Positions 36,701 through 47,061 of a stretch of 64,000 nucleotides of DNA are shown here, piece after piece. Every line of letters starts with the position of its first letter. Position 1 is the first letter of the stretch. Made by a program: the position numbers and the translations under genes. The notes below the pieces were generated by a model. That model was not told where the DNA came from, searched no databases, and saw only the letters and a list, made by a program, of their open reading frames with translations. This DNA comes from Trichostrongylus colubriformis (taxonomy: Eukaryota > Nematoda > Chromadorea > Rhabditida > Trichostrongylidae), in NCBI GenBank assembly GCA_963978905.1, contig OZ022257.1:47130203-47194202 (forward strand), in the 5' to 3' direction.

Positions 36701-37573
36701 ATATTTATCTTCTCGAATCTATCTTTATTTTTTGACCTTTATCTTGAACATAAGTAGACCAGCTACGTAGCCAAGCCGTCGAAATCCGAAGTAAATCATC
36801 GCCTTGTGAAGAAAACCCACTCATACGTGACCTGACCTCACAGTAATCATCGAACACTTGCCACTCATCCGACTTTCACTCGTGTGACCAGTGGAAAGCG
36901 AACTCTTCAGAATTCATGTTGTTCAAAAAGTGAGTAAAAAAGAGTTGTCGAAAATTTCAGGTTCGCCTGTGGGACCATCTTCTGTTGTCAGTTATGAAGA
37001 ATCTGTTGGATGCGGCGTGCAAGGTGTCGGTTTTGAGCGCATATGAAGTTTCAATGGCCGGAGTTACGTCCTCCATGCTTTTCCAATTCCTGTCCAAAGT
37101 CGCTCCCACAGAAATCGTCTTCGATCTATTGGATTGCCCTCGAGCTATTCTAACCCCTCAGGTTCTTCAGTTCATCGTAACGAGACAGCGTTTATACTTC
37201 TCCACTCATTGGAGCCAACTTATCCCAATAGACAATGATATCCTCTCTCAACTCACTGCTAATAATTACATGATCGGCTCGCCAAATCTGATCACCATCG
37301 ACGGGTTGAAGTCGTTCGTCGAGGTTAGTTTTGCTCAATTTTCTCCTTTGAAATACTTAAGAGTTGACATCAATTTAGAATCTGCTCAAGAGACCAAGAA
37401 AAATTATTGGGATGATTCGCACCAACTTTCTCCTCGATCAGCAATCCATATCACTCCCAATAGATCCCAGTCTCAATTTGAAAGTCCAGTGGGGAGGGTA
37501 TTCCATCAATGTCTCAATAGAAGAGGCTAGATCAATGCAAGGAAGCCAGCTGAAATTACGTGATGAATCTTAG
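33716..37573 (+). CDS. F-box protein (copy A), eight predicted exons
   Basis: Predicted substrate-receptor subunit of an SCF-type ubiquitin ligase. Exons, all phase 0: 33,716-33,745 (MLFGVYRGDK); 34,205-34,234 (IFRGRLPPRQ); 34,349-34,522 with the F-box (FPWSRLPKELQVKVLQNL...CRLVNRELFELI); 34,595-34,666; 34,748-34,843; 35,059-35,106; 36,961-37,323; 37,379-37,573 (TAG 37,571). The total is about 335 aa. Acceptors are TTTTTTCAG-like; introns are short except 35,107-36,960, which holds a fossil mariner and a dispersed repeat. The C-terminal 185 residues (LLDAACKVSVL..., DPSLNLKVQWGGYSINV) have no motif I can name; they should be the substrate-binding part. The last six exons are supported by their in-phase conservation in copy B. 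The first two short exons are less certain; translation could begin elsewhere. Confidence 0.75.
35150..35790 (+). pseudogene. Fossil mariner transposase in the F-box gene intron (copy A)
   Basis: Broken frames read FLNRIVEHDENRIL, then FLHDYARPMMSKQ, then PSYSSDLVPIDYHFF and NEFIDSRSPKF. In order these are the mariner motifs around the first Asp (HCIVTGDEKWIL), HDNARPH, and PPYSPDLAPSDYHLF. Stops and frameshifts separate them. The same fossil sits at the same place in copy B, so it is older than the duplication. Confidence 0.75.
36290..36870. repeat. Dispersed repeat in the F-box gene intron (copy A)
   Basis: Equivalent to 52,190-52,626 plus 57,640-57,800 in copy B and diverged from 23,200-23,810. 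The stretch AAGTAGACCAGCTACGTAGC to ACACTTGCCACTC is also the sequence found in the loop of the inverted repeat at 9,508-10,692. Confidence 0.55.
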
Positions 37574-38073
37574 TTTTCTTGAGCGTTTCTGTGTGGAACA
37601 CTTGTTTCTCTGAAGATATCTGTAGATGTAACTGCACACATTTTTCTTTGAAATTACAAATCACCTTATTTGATGAAGTTCATGTCTTTCTCTTTCTCTA
37701 AATTAAACATGTAGAAGTGTTGTTAGTTTTGCATTTGATCTGTGTATTCCTATGTAAATAATGTAAATATGCAACAAAAGTATTGTTTCCTTTGACTGTT
37801 CCTTTTTTTACTACTGTTCAGTTTTTCTTATTATCAGGCATCTCTGGATAACTGAGAGTGTAAGAATGAGCCATTAGATGAGCTTCTCGGGGGTTGGTAT
37901 AGTTTACCCTCCCGTGGACTTTTAGCGCATTCCTTCTCGCTGGAAGGTACCTAATATATTGTCCTAGGAACCCATGAGGGCTACTTTGGTTGCTTTCGCC
38001 ACAATAGATAAAAATAACGAAGCTGCTGTAACCCGTGGGGGAGTATGCCGTCCTCGTTTTCATGGAGGAAGTG

Positions 38074-38313
38074 GGTGTGTACCCTTATGTGAGGATTTCG
38101 CACCGCGGCATATCGCAAGTGAGCAGTGCGGACGCTAAAGATGCCATATGGTTGGGTCCCGGAGCGATTACAAGTCAACTGCGCATCGCGCCCCTCGCAT
38201 TACCGTGTAATTGTTCTGAGACCCAACTACCGCGACGCGCATGGCTCGTCGGCGACGCGACTGCATCGCACGCCGCTCGTCGTGCGAAATCCTGGCATAA
38301 GGGTACACACTCG
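38074..38313. mobile_element. MITE with 9-bp target duplication, private to copy A
   Basis: Inverted ends GGTGTGTACCCTTATGTGAG / complement of GTGTGTACCCTTATGCCAGG, continuing into ATTTCGCAC. Flanks GAGGAAGTG (38,065-38,073) and TAGGAAGTG (38,314-38,322) form an imperfect 9-bp direct repeat. Copy B lacks the element at the corresponding position (59,900-59,930). The 9-bp duplication points to a Mutator-like element. Confidence 0.65.
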
Positions 38314-40122
38314 TAGGAAGTGTTTCTGCACCCTCTACATAATTGACGGAGTGAGGCAACGCTGAAGCCGAGCTGCGGCAGATGTCTCACCTACTACGGT
38401 ATCATAAGCCGCGTTCATACTCAGCGTCGGCAGGGCGAGGCTGCGTTCACAGGCAGTGAGGTAGAATGGCACGGGGAGGTTTACACGCAAACACGACACG
38501 CAACTGCATCACTGAATATAAACGAGGCCATATGGGTAACGATGGAGATTCTCAACACTACCCAAATTCGTTTTTTTTTTCGGGCGCTACCTACGGAACT
38601 TCAATTCAGTGACTAGATCGCCTTGATGTCGCAATAGGGAACCATCCTCATTTATTACTCATCTGATATTAGTAAGAGACGCAGCAAAAAGGAAGTGTTA
38701 ACATTCATATTCGCGAGGCATTGTTTTGATTCCTCCATCCTGAATTACAAAACGATGGATTCAGAATTCTTCCAGAGTTACGACAATTTCTCATTAGATT
38801 AAGTGATAACGGCAAAGCCAAGTTGCTAGCCTGTGAAGGGAAAAAAAACCAGGAAGAATACTGTCAGAGAACCCCACAAAGGAGAGAGTACCGGAGTGAC
38901 TAGAGGAATGCACACTATGTGGTTGCCATCAAATGCGTGAAGCACGTCCGTCAGTGGGCGTGGTCGGTTGTCCAATCGCATGCAGGTTTTTCTAACAATA
39001 TTTTCTACAAACCACGCTGATCTTACCTCCTGCTTTTCGCGCACTTTTCTTCGGCTATAATCGAGCTTTCGCTATTTTCACGTTATGCAGCAGAAATTTA
39101 GCATCATTGCACTGCATTTGCGTTTTTGATTTAGAGGCATATTCGGAACCTAGTGAAGTAATTCCTTCCCACGACCAGCATTTGCAGATGTTGAAGAATG
39201 TAGTGTTAGCGGTAAGGGCTTCAAGGCCGCGTTCATTTTTAGTGCCGGCGGGGCGTGGCTGTCTCAGGTGGGGTTTTTCAGTCCACAACCTCTGATATAT
39301 GGCATATTCTCCAGAGGCACTCCTAAATTTTTCTCATTTTCTCAGAAGCGCATGTATGTCTCTCCCACGAAGCATGGCAAATTGCGATGGTACAGTGGGT
39401 AGGGCGCGATAGTCGACTTTTGGTCCGGATACGATTCCTTTGATAGCAAGCATGTCAGCACAAAGACGTGGTAGCGGTAATGTAGGTAATTAATGAGAAC
39501 TCCTAAAGTGAATCGACAAAAAGAATGCTTCGGGTCTAGTAAGGCTATATGTGACTAATTTTGCGATGAAAACTAGCTCCCCTGTCCTTTATAGGAGCCG
39601 TCTTATTCAACAGCTGCCCCTTCTCTTAACATGCCCTGCCCCTCCCAGAACCCCTTCTTCGGAGTTAACGATGAGAAGGGGGTCTTATTTTTCGAGCAGT
39701 TGACGGTTCCATTCCGTTTTGTTCACTTTCATACCAGTAGGGGCCTGGCCTTTCGTATCCAATTACCTTTTGATATTCGACCCTGACTACTCTTACTACC
39801 ACTGCGTTTAATTGCAGTACATCTCTAAAGGGACTAATTCTGACCGAGAATGGTTCTCATAATTGGGACAATGAAGTGTGAGCTTGGGATTGATGAACAA
39901 GAGAATTGAAATTTTAGAAAAGAAAAAACTTCCTGTGTATCATGTGATGTCGGAGAACTCTTTACTTCTAATCAAAAATAGGATACAGTAAAACTTCAAA
40001 GAGCCTTTGCTAAAGTAGCAAGTCGCAACGTGGATGGCGATGCCGTCCCGTAACGCTCTCAACCAATGTGTATAGGACATCAACCGTCGAGAATCATCAA
40101 ACTAACTACAAAGTTTGAATTT

Positions 40123-40585
40123 GAGGACTCCGGAAGGGGATTATTTTGGCCTACGGTAGAACAGACGTAGCTCGGACGAGTTCAAGTGGCCGCCATTGCA
40201 CAAACCCGCCAATTAGATTCCTTGGCATGGTGCAAGAGGAGATGTTTCTATTATAAAGTTGATCTTTCCTTTTATTTTTTCCATTGTTCTTTCTTATATT
40301 GTTTCTAGATGTACTTACATGGATGCTAATGTAGTTGGGAAGCGGCACTCCACTGCGCTGGAAGTAAAGTGTTACAACTAGCGTTGGCCCGCGGCCCGTC
40401 TCCTACAGCGCACAACTCGGAAAGTCAGTGTGTTGATGCGAATGTGATGCGAATACACACCATAGCGTCGCATTTTTGAATCCGGGTTTTTTCGCCGGTT
40501 ATCGCTTCTAACTTTGGATTTTCGTTACAAAGTGATCATTTCTTTGCATCTTCGTCTTTCTTGAGACCCCTTCCGGTTCCTTTAA
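40123..40585. mobile_element. MITE absent from copy A
   Basis: Ends GGACTCCGGAAGGGGAT and the complement of GGAACCGGAAGGGGTC. Copy A reads straight through (TTTGGATTAAAAATATACCACC at about 31,063), giving an empty site. Its left 200 bp match 15,110-15,324. Confidence 0.65.
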
Positions 40586-41561
40586 AGTATACCACCGCGT
40601 AACCGCTGCATCCATTCGTAAGGCCAGTAATCGCCGAAATGCACGGCACTGCTTACCAGTATGCCATCGCGCTTCATGCCGTAGGTCATGTGCGTTTTTC
40701 GACCTAACCCTCCTCAATAGCCAAGGGTACACACCCTCATTGACCTCACGTGCCTTGTCACTCTCGGGAATCCTCCCAGTTTGCAGACATCGCATATTGA
40801 TAAGCCTCTCTAACGCTTGCAAGTTTATACAGTCATGTGTTTTTCTGTTCTCTATCATTCTTTCTGAACCGTTAAAAGCACTGTACAACTATCACTTCCT
40901 CAAAAACCGTGAACCTGACAAAATAATATTTCGTTTAAAACTGTTTATAGAGTCATTATTGGCATCTATTCCTAGTATTTGGGTACAAGCCTGATCACGG
41001 ATAGCGCTCTCTATCGTTACCGACAACGTGGCACCAATGATACAACTACCCTTTTTTGTCTAGTCGCTGGAGATTCCTATGAAGAAATTATTCAGAGCGA
41101 AGACCGTGAATATGAGATTTAACTGAAGCTATGGCATCGTTTTAAATCACTGCAGTGCTAATATGTTTAGTTGCGGGGCACTACCTGTACCCGGCGTCCC
41201 GCTGTATTTTTGCCTTATCTTTGAAAGAGAAATGAAGCTTCTGTTTTCGACTAAAGCTTAGGCAAAAATACATATACGCGTGCATGATTGACGATTGTAG
41301 AAAGGTATATGTTGGGAAACACGGATTGACCCTGGTCTTTTCCCTTGTGACATGTATTATTCAAACAATTTGTTGATGTAAATCCTATCCACCGTGCAGG
41401 CCTGTTTCGCTGTATTCATGATTGGGTGATGCTACCATGACTTAATACTTGATAAAAGAAGTCTTATAATACTTATGACAAAGGGATGATTGACAACCTC
41501 TTTCCATACCTCAGAGAAGATCCAATTGGTTAGAGTAAAACGTCACACCCAGAACACCTTA

Positions 41562-43290
41562 AAGACACCGGATGGGGTAAATTTGGCAGATTGCTGAACA
41601 TGGAAGCAGGCGCGCGCAGCAATGAAACAGTAGAGAAGGAGCGGAATAAAAGGGAACCCCGAGAAACAGGATCCAGAACCTCTTTCGTTTTTTCCCCCTC
41701 CGCGTCAGTACCCGGGGATAGATTGCAGACGGATGACAGGATGAATCAGCCGCTCGCGAACGATATCCCGCCCTCGGCTGCAACTCCCCCCGCTGGTGAA
41801 CTGCAGAACGCACGCTGCGCTGCAGACCATGATAGGAGCCCAAGCCGCGCTTTTTCAATGAGAGTTCGCCACACACAATATACCCTGAAGTGGAAGGTTT
41901 GTTTTCAAAAAACACGTACTCCGTTTTCAATTTCCCCTTACCTCTCTCGATGCTTTCAAAAGAATCATCCACGGAAAAATAGTTTTTCTGTTACCCATAT
42001 ATTTATGTTGTATTTGCCTAATGTGGGCTGCACGCAAAGTTTCATGCAAAAAAAATTGAGAATTCGGCTAGGATACACCTCCCCGAATTCTCGAGCGACT
42101 GGGCGGAGCTTCCAGGCAAATCCGTCGCGGTCGGAGACTCATTGTAGGAACAGAAAGTTGTGAATCCCACTCTCCGTTCCCAACCGCGGCGGACGACGGT
42201 ATGGACCTTTCATTCAGAGGCCCGCCCACCTGGCCTAGAATTCGGGGGAGGAGGGAAGAACTCACTGGCGCGCGCATGCGGCGCGTGCTGGGTGACGTCG
42301 CCATCGCGCGTCGCGGCGGTGTACGATGCCCTGCGCTACAAACATTGCGCTTCAATGAGGAAAACCTTGCTGTAACTCCATGAGAGTCTTGAGATAGCTT
42401 GCACTTTTCTACTCTGTGTCTCTCCACATGGTTATACATCGGATGGAACACACGCAGTCTTCTAAACATTGTACATCATTGAGCTGAGGCGAATCCATAC
42501 GGCTGGAGAGGCTAGCCACAGCGAAAAGGCCAGCTCTCCCAGCTGTCGTATGTATGTCAAAGCAGCAAAGTTCGCCGCAGCATTATGTGCTCGCCCTTAG
42601 TGTATTAGCAAAGTACCAACAAGGTTACCCTCATTGAAGTGCAATGTTAGGAGCACAGGCCATCGCTCACCGTCGCGCCGCGCGGTGGCTGTGACGTCAA
42701 CTAGCACGCGCCGCGTGCGCGCGCCGGTGAGTTTTTCCGTGGAGCCAGAATTCGGGGAGCTTATATTAGCCGAGTCCTCACTTTTTCGCGTGGAACATTT
42801 CATGCGGCTTTTATTAGGCAAATGTAACATAAATATATGGCTAACAAAGAAACTCATCCAACCTTGGACGATTCCTGTAAAGGCACCAGTAGGGGTAAGG
42901 GAAATTTGAGATCTAGGAGTAGATGTTCTCTGGAATGAACCCTCTACTTCAGTACAGGTCACATGTGATGAAAATTGCAATAGAAAACGTGGCTTGGGGT
43001 CTTATGAGATGACCACGCAGCACGGCATACCGTTATGCGGTTATGCGACCGGGAGTCGCCGTGGAGGGGCGGGACAACAATCGCGGCCGGTTGGTTTAGA
43101 CTCTACCTGTCTTCAGTCCACTGCGGCTAGAGGCGCAGAGGACGAGAGAGAGAAGGCGGGTTTTGCGTGTTCCTATTTCTCGATTTTTTTCGCCGTTTAA
43201 TGTCGTTCTTTCTCTACTGTTATATTGCTGAGCAACGTTACTTTCGTAATCCTCCAGCTTGCCAAATTTACCCCTACCGACGTCTTAAAA
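41562..43290. mobile_element. 1.7-kb non-autonomous element with nested foldback
   Basis: Ends: left AAGACACCGGATGGGGTAAA then TTTGGCA, right the complement TGCCAAATTTACCCCTACCG then ACGTCTT. Inside are GC-rich palindromic segments (CGCGCATGCGGCGCGTGCTG at 42,270 and the mirrored GCACGCGCCGCGTGCGCGCG at about 42,703) and a foldback of the 22,660 family (41,950-42,870). Long ORFs across it have no motif support. No transposase. Confidence 0.6.
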
Positions 43291-44483
43291 AGGATGGATG
43301 AGGTAACCGCGTGCCTTAGCCACCTTACCGTGTGTCCCAACCATCACCCATTTTAAAACAATTGCAGCTAAAGGTCGATGCCGGGAAAATGAGTGCTCTA
43401 CTTTCATTGGCACCACCCATCACAAGTGACAAGATTGGCACCACCTTGAGCCTAACGGCTTTCGCACTAAACATATATGTTGTGTTCTGGTCCTGAATGA
43501 AGAATGAATGAATTCTGAACGAAGTATCCTGAATAAGCGCGAAACCACAATTTCAAACAGAATTTGCGCGGGAAAGTTGTTGCATGGTGCAAATGCAAAA
43601 ATAAGCGTCAATGCCTCAAACAGAGGACATATTCGTGATCGACACCCCGGACAAATCCTGAACAGGTATCAGCGAAATCCTTTTTCTATCCAATTTACGG
43701 TCTCTGGGATACTGATAGTTGATTTACGGTCTCTGGGATAGTGATAATTGAATAGAGCCCAGTAAATTTGCGATTCATCTAAGCATTTGCAACATTGAAC
43801 TATTTGTTACAGATCTTTTGAAAGCTTCACATCTCGTATCATTACCGACCGATGCGAGCGCGTTTGTGGAAAGTGGAGAGACTTCCAGGTTGTTGTCATT
43901 TGACTTTCTATCTCCAATGTCTCTGTTATGATTACCATAAAATGAGACCTTAGACATCTATACATTAGCTCGAGGCTGAAATGCTCAATTAGAATTTGTC
44001 CCCACCATTTATATTCCGCCAAACCGCGAACGTGATTTAGCGGATTGGAGACGCGCCCTATTGGGTAAAGCCGAAGGACCTGGCCGCAAGCCTCTAGCTG
44101 TTCTTTCCATCGTCTTTTGTGAGATTTAATCGGAAAGGATTGTTCTACCTGATTAGACTGCAGTCACACCTCAAAGCTAATTTGCTGTGCACTAGCAGGT
44201 TTGATGTAAGGAATGGTATGAAACTGTCAATCATCCGAGAGGTAGGAGCGTTTTCTTACCACTGGTCCATATTAAGCACATGCTCTCGTCTTCTGCATCA
44301 CAGAAGGGATGATGCGGATCACTGAAGCCAAGCCAAGTCGTGGCTATGATCGCGCCCAACGCGGCTACTTCATCGCTGGTGTGTAGCATTATGTCGAAAA
44401 ACCGCGTGGCCGCCAATGGCGATTCGGGGTTGACTTTTTGCGTGCATCTGCATACGAGTCCTTTGAAGTTTGACTCCCGATGT

Positions 44484-45405
44484 TAGAATGGGGCCGACAT
44501 TCAGGCTGGCGAAGAGGTAGGTCCAGCTGACAAAAATTGACCAAACCGGCAATCAATTTGAAAAAATCAATTAAATTAATCAATTAAAATTATATTTCAC
44601 TTTAGGAAAATCAACCAGTCATGTGTCGCGTACTTAGTCCTGACCTCTTCTGCAATTTTCAATATTTGGTTGATCAAGAAGTCGTGTCGTTCTTTTTCTA
44701 AAATCTTTTTTTTTTCAAAAGCACCCACACTTATTCAAAATGGAATTTTTCTTTCAAACTCCTGGCTTAGCGATGTTTTATGGATCACTTCGAACAGTTT
44801 TTTCTGCTATATCAAAACATCTCCCTAGTTTGTTTTGGCTGCGATTCAGATTGAATTTTAATACCATGTGATAGAGGTCCAGGTGACATTTTTTCGCTAT
44901 TTATTTTTCCATGAGAAAGTTAAGGAATCCAGTCAGTGGTATTACCTTGCTCCTACTCACTACCTGTTCTTAACACTTCACCACTCTTTCAACTTATTGG
45001 TTGAGAGAATTTTTTGCCTTGGTTTGAAGAAATTATCAAAAATCATCGGGTAGTGGCGGAAAAATAAAATGTGGAAAAACAGAGACGTGACTTTTCAAGC
45101 AACCGACTGGTGGAACTTGCACAAGAGGTCGGGTCTAAGTACGGAACACATAATTGGTTAGTTTTCCTCAAGTAAAATATAGTGTTCTAATTGATTGCCG
45201 GTTTGGCCAGTTTTTGTCTGCTGAACTTACCCCTTCGCCAGCCTAAATGTGGGCGTCATTCTAATATACCTAGAAACTGAACACGTCATTTTGTAGAGCA
45301 TGAAATTCTCTTCCGAGTGATCTATGCTATGCTGCAAAAACTTGTGACTTTATGACAAAAATTTTTGCTTGAAAAAAAAACGACATTACTTATGGATTGA
45401 CCCAA
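44484..45405. mobile_element. Truncated copy of the 25,937-26,977 foldback element
   Basis: Matches 26,075-26,977 throughout, including CTTTAGGAAAATCAACCAGT and the right end TTATGGATTGACCCAA followed by TA, but lacks the first ~140 bp of the left arm. Confidence 0.8.
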
Positions 45406-45673
45406 TATTTGTTGATTATTGAGCGTTCCTGAAATGGTGTTATTTACACCGTTGTTGTTTGTTGCCGTTTCTAACTTTTCAATCATCGTTGTTGTGTTTA
45501 GTTGTTTAAGCCGCCCAAGGGTCGAGCTGTAGTGAGGAGCGCAGGCGAGAAGGTTGCTACGGTCGATTTTGCATTTTAAATGAAGCACGACATTTTGAAT
45601 GAATGGAGAAAAACATCAATCAGTTCTACACCAATAAAAAACCAACAAAGATATGTGGTCGGGTAAACAGGAC

Positions 45674-45898
45674 TGCAGTTGTACTATCGCAATGAGGGGG
45701 GAGGGTCATCTCACTATAGTTATTAATTTTCTTATCCTAGATGGGGATAGGAATCTTTTTTCTACACAAAGGCTCAGAAAGTAAAAAAAGAACAGATATT
45801 CACTCGATAGTGCTGTTTGACCCCGCGAAATTCCACTCAAGACGCTTAGATAGGTAAATTTTTACCGGATGCCCCTTCATTGCGATAGCACCCTGCAA
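45674..45898. mobile_element. 225-bp MITE
   Basis: The inverted ends share CTATCGCAATGAGGGG (left) and CCCCTTCATTGCGATAG (right), with GCAG/CTGC outermost. No coding capacity. Confidence 0.5.
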
Positions 45899-46099
45899 TC
45901 ATACAGTGTGCATCGCTGCATCATGGTTCTCAACTATCAATGAGGGTGATTGAGGCTAGACTTCCATACCCCTTGGTCCGATTCAGGAGACCTGGGTCAG
46001 GGCTGTGGTGCTCATCCTACGGTGCGCTGATGGTGAAATGGAATAAGGAAACATATAAACGCTGGCATAAAACGCAAATTTCAAAGACCTTGCCACGCC

Positions 46100-46690
46100 T
46101 ATAAGTTATAAGAGGCTTGCTAAGGCAGCTGTAGTTGAAGCCAAGATCACGAAAGTGAATGCTCACTACGAGATGTTAGAGGGCAAAGCGGCGGAGAAGT
46201 TCGTCTTCAGGCGGGCCAGAGTACGATATCGGGCCACTCAGGACATCATGGTAGTATAGACCGTGAAAAGCAGCGGCGGCGTCGTCCCAAGGAAGTCAGC
46301 CGAGGTGGAAAAGGAGGTGGCAGGAGTACTTCTGTAGGGTTTTGAAGGAGGAGTTTCCCCGACACGAATGCTAAAAGAGGGAGATTACGGCTGGTTCCAC
46401 CCTACCCCAGATGGGGTACCGATGAATGCATGGAAGGCGCGGAAGAGTACGGGATAGAGGAGATGGCTCGATTCCTCAACACTGTTGTGGCTCAAGGAAA
46501 GATCGCAGATGGGTGGAGGACTGGTACCGTCGTCCCTATCTTCAGGCAGAAGGGTAATGTAATGGAATGCTCTAGCTACCGAGGGATCATGTTGACAGCA
46601 CATACCGTAAAGCTGTACGAGATGCTGATTGATTCGTGGCTGAGTAACTAATCCCTATCCAGGCATAACCTGAACCCCAGAAGCAGTTCA
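46100..46690 (+). pseudogene. RTE-like LINE reverse transcriptase fragment
   Basis: Frames interrupted by stops read KAAVVEAKITKVNAHYEMLE (connector between endonuclease and RT) and ARFLNTVVAQGKIADGWRTG, then TVVPIFRQKGNVMECSSYRG, then IMLTAHTVKLYEMLIDSWL. This is the classic RTE/BovB RT block (IP..W....VPIFK.KGD...C.NYRGI.L..H..K.YE). Internal TAG codons and loss of the catalytic core make it dead. It lies in the ~3-kb block inserted in copy B between 44,075 and 47,040. Confidence 0.8.
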
Positions 46691-46704
46691 GGTTATGCCT
46701 GGAA
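46661..46704. repeat. Perfect 17-bp inverted repeat hairpin
   Basis: CCAGGCATAACCTGAAC is followed by a short loop and GTTCAGGTTATGCCTGG. It directly follows the RTE fragment. Confidence 0.8.
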
Positions 46705-47061
46705 GTTCTACAACCGACGCCCCTTCATCGCCAGGCAAGGGGTGTGCATCGAATCTATCGTGGCTCTGGCTGAAATGCCGCGCCAGTGTGCGGGCATGCA
46801 ACGTCGCGCCGTCGCGGCTGAGTTGGCAAGAAATGGGGTTTGAATCTTAGGGGATCTGGCTTATCTCTTTCACATGTTGACCACATTTTCATTTCTATTA
46901 TTCGTTTTGTTCTCCCACGAATTGGGCTCTCTTACTAGAAGATCGTTATCTGCAGTGCTTTACTTCATATCTTGTGAAAGCATGTAAACGATGGAGTCGT
47001 CAATCACGGCCACAGATAATGAAAAGTGAAATGAAATAATGTTTGCTAGAAAAACTTGAGC

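Larger units (their letters stand above)
30190..39270. repeat. Tandem segmental duplication, copy A (~9 kb)
   Basis: Collinear with 39,270-64,000. Anchors: 30,270 TCTCTCCCACGAAGC matches 39,360; 31,079 TATACCACCGCGTAACC matches 40,588; 33,235 TTTCAAACAGAATTTGCG matches 43,552; 34,349 F-box exon matches 47,571; 36,961 exon matches 57,875; 38,890 GAATGCACACTATGTGGTT-like end matches 63,982-64,000. Copy A is the compact copy; its private insertions are at 31,938-32,990 and 38,074-38,313. Confidence 0.9.

Noticed and set aside
41559..42163. Opposing ORFs of 137 and 190 codons
   Set aside because: They lie wholly inside the non-autonomous element at 41,562-43,290; no domain on either strand.
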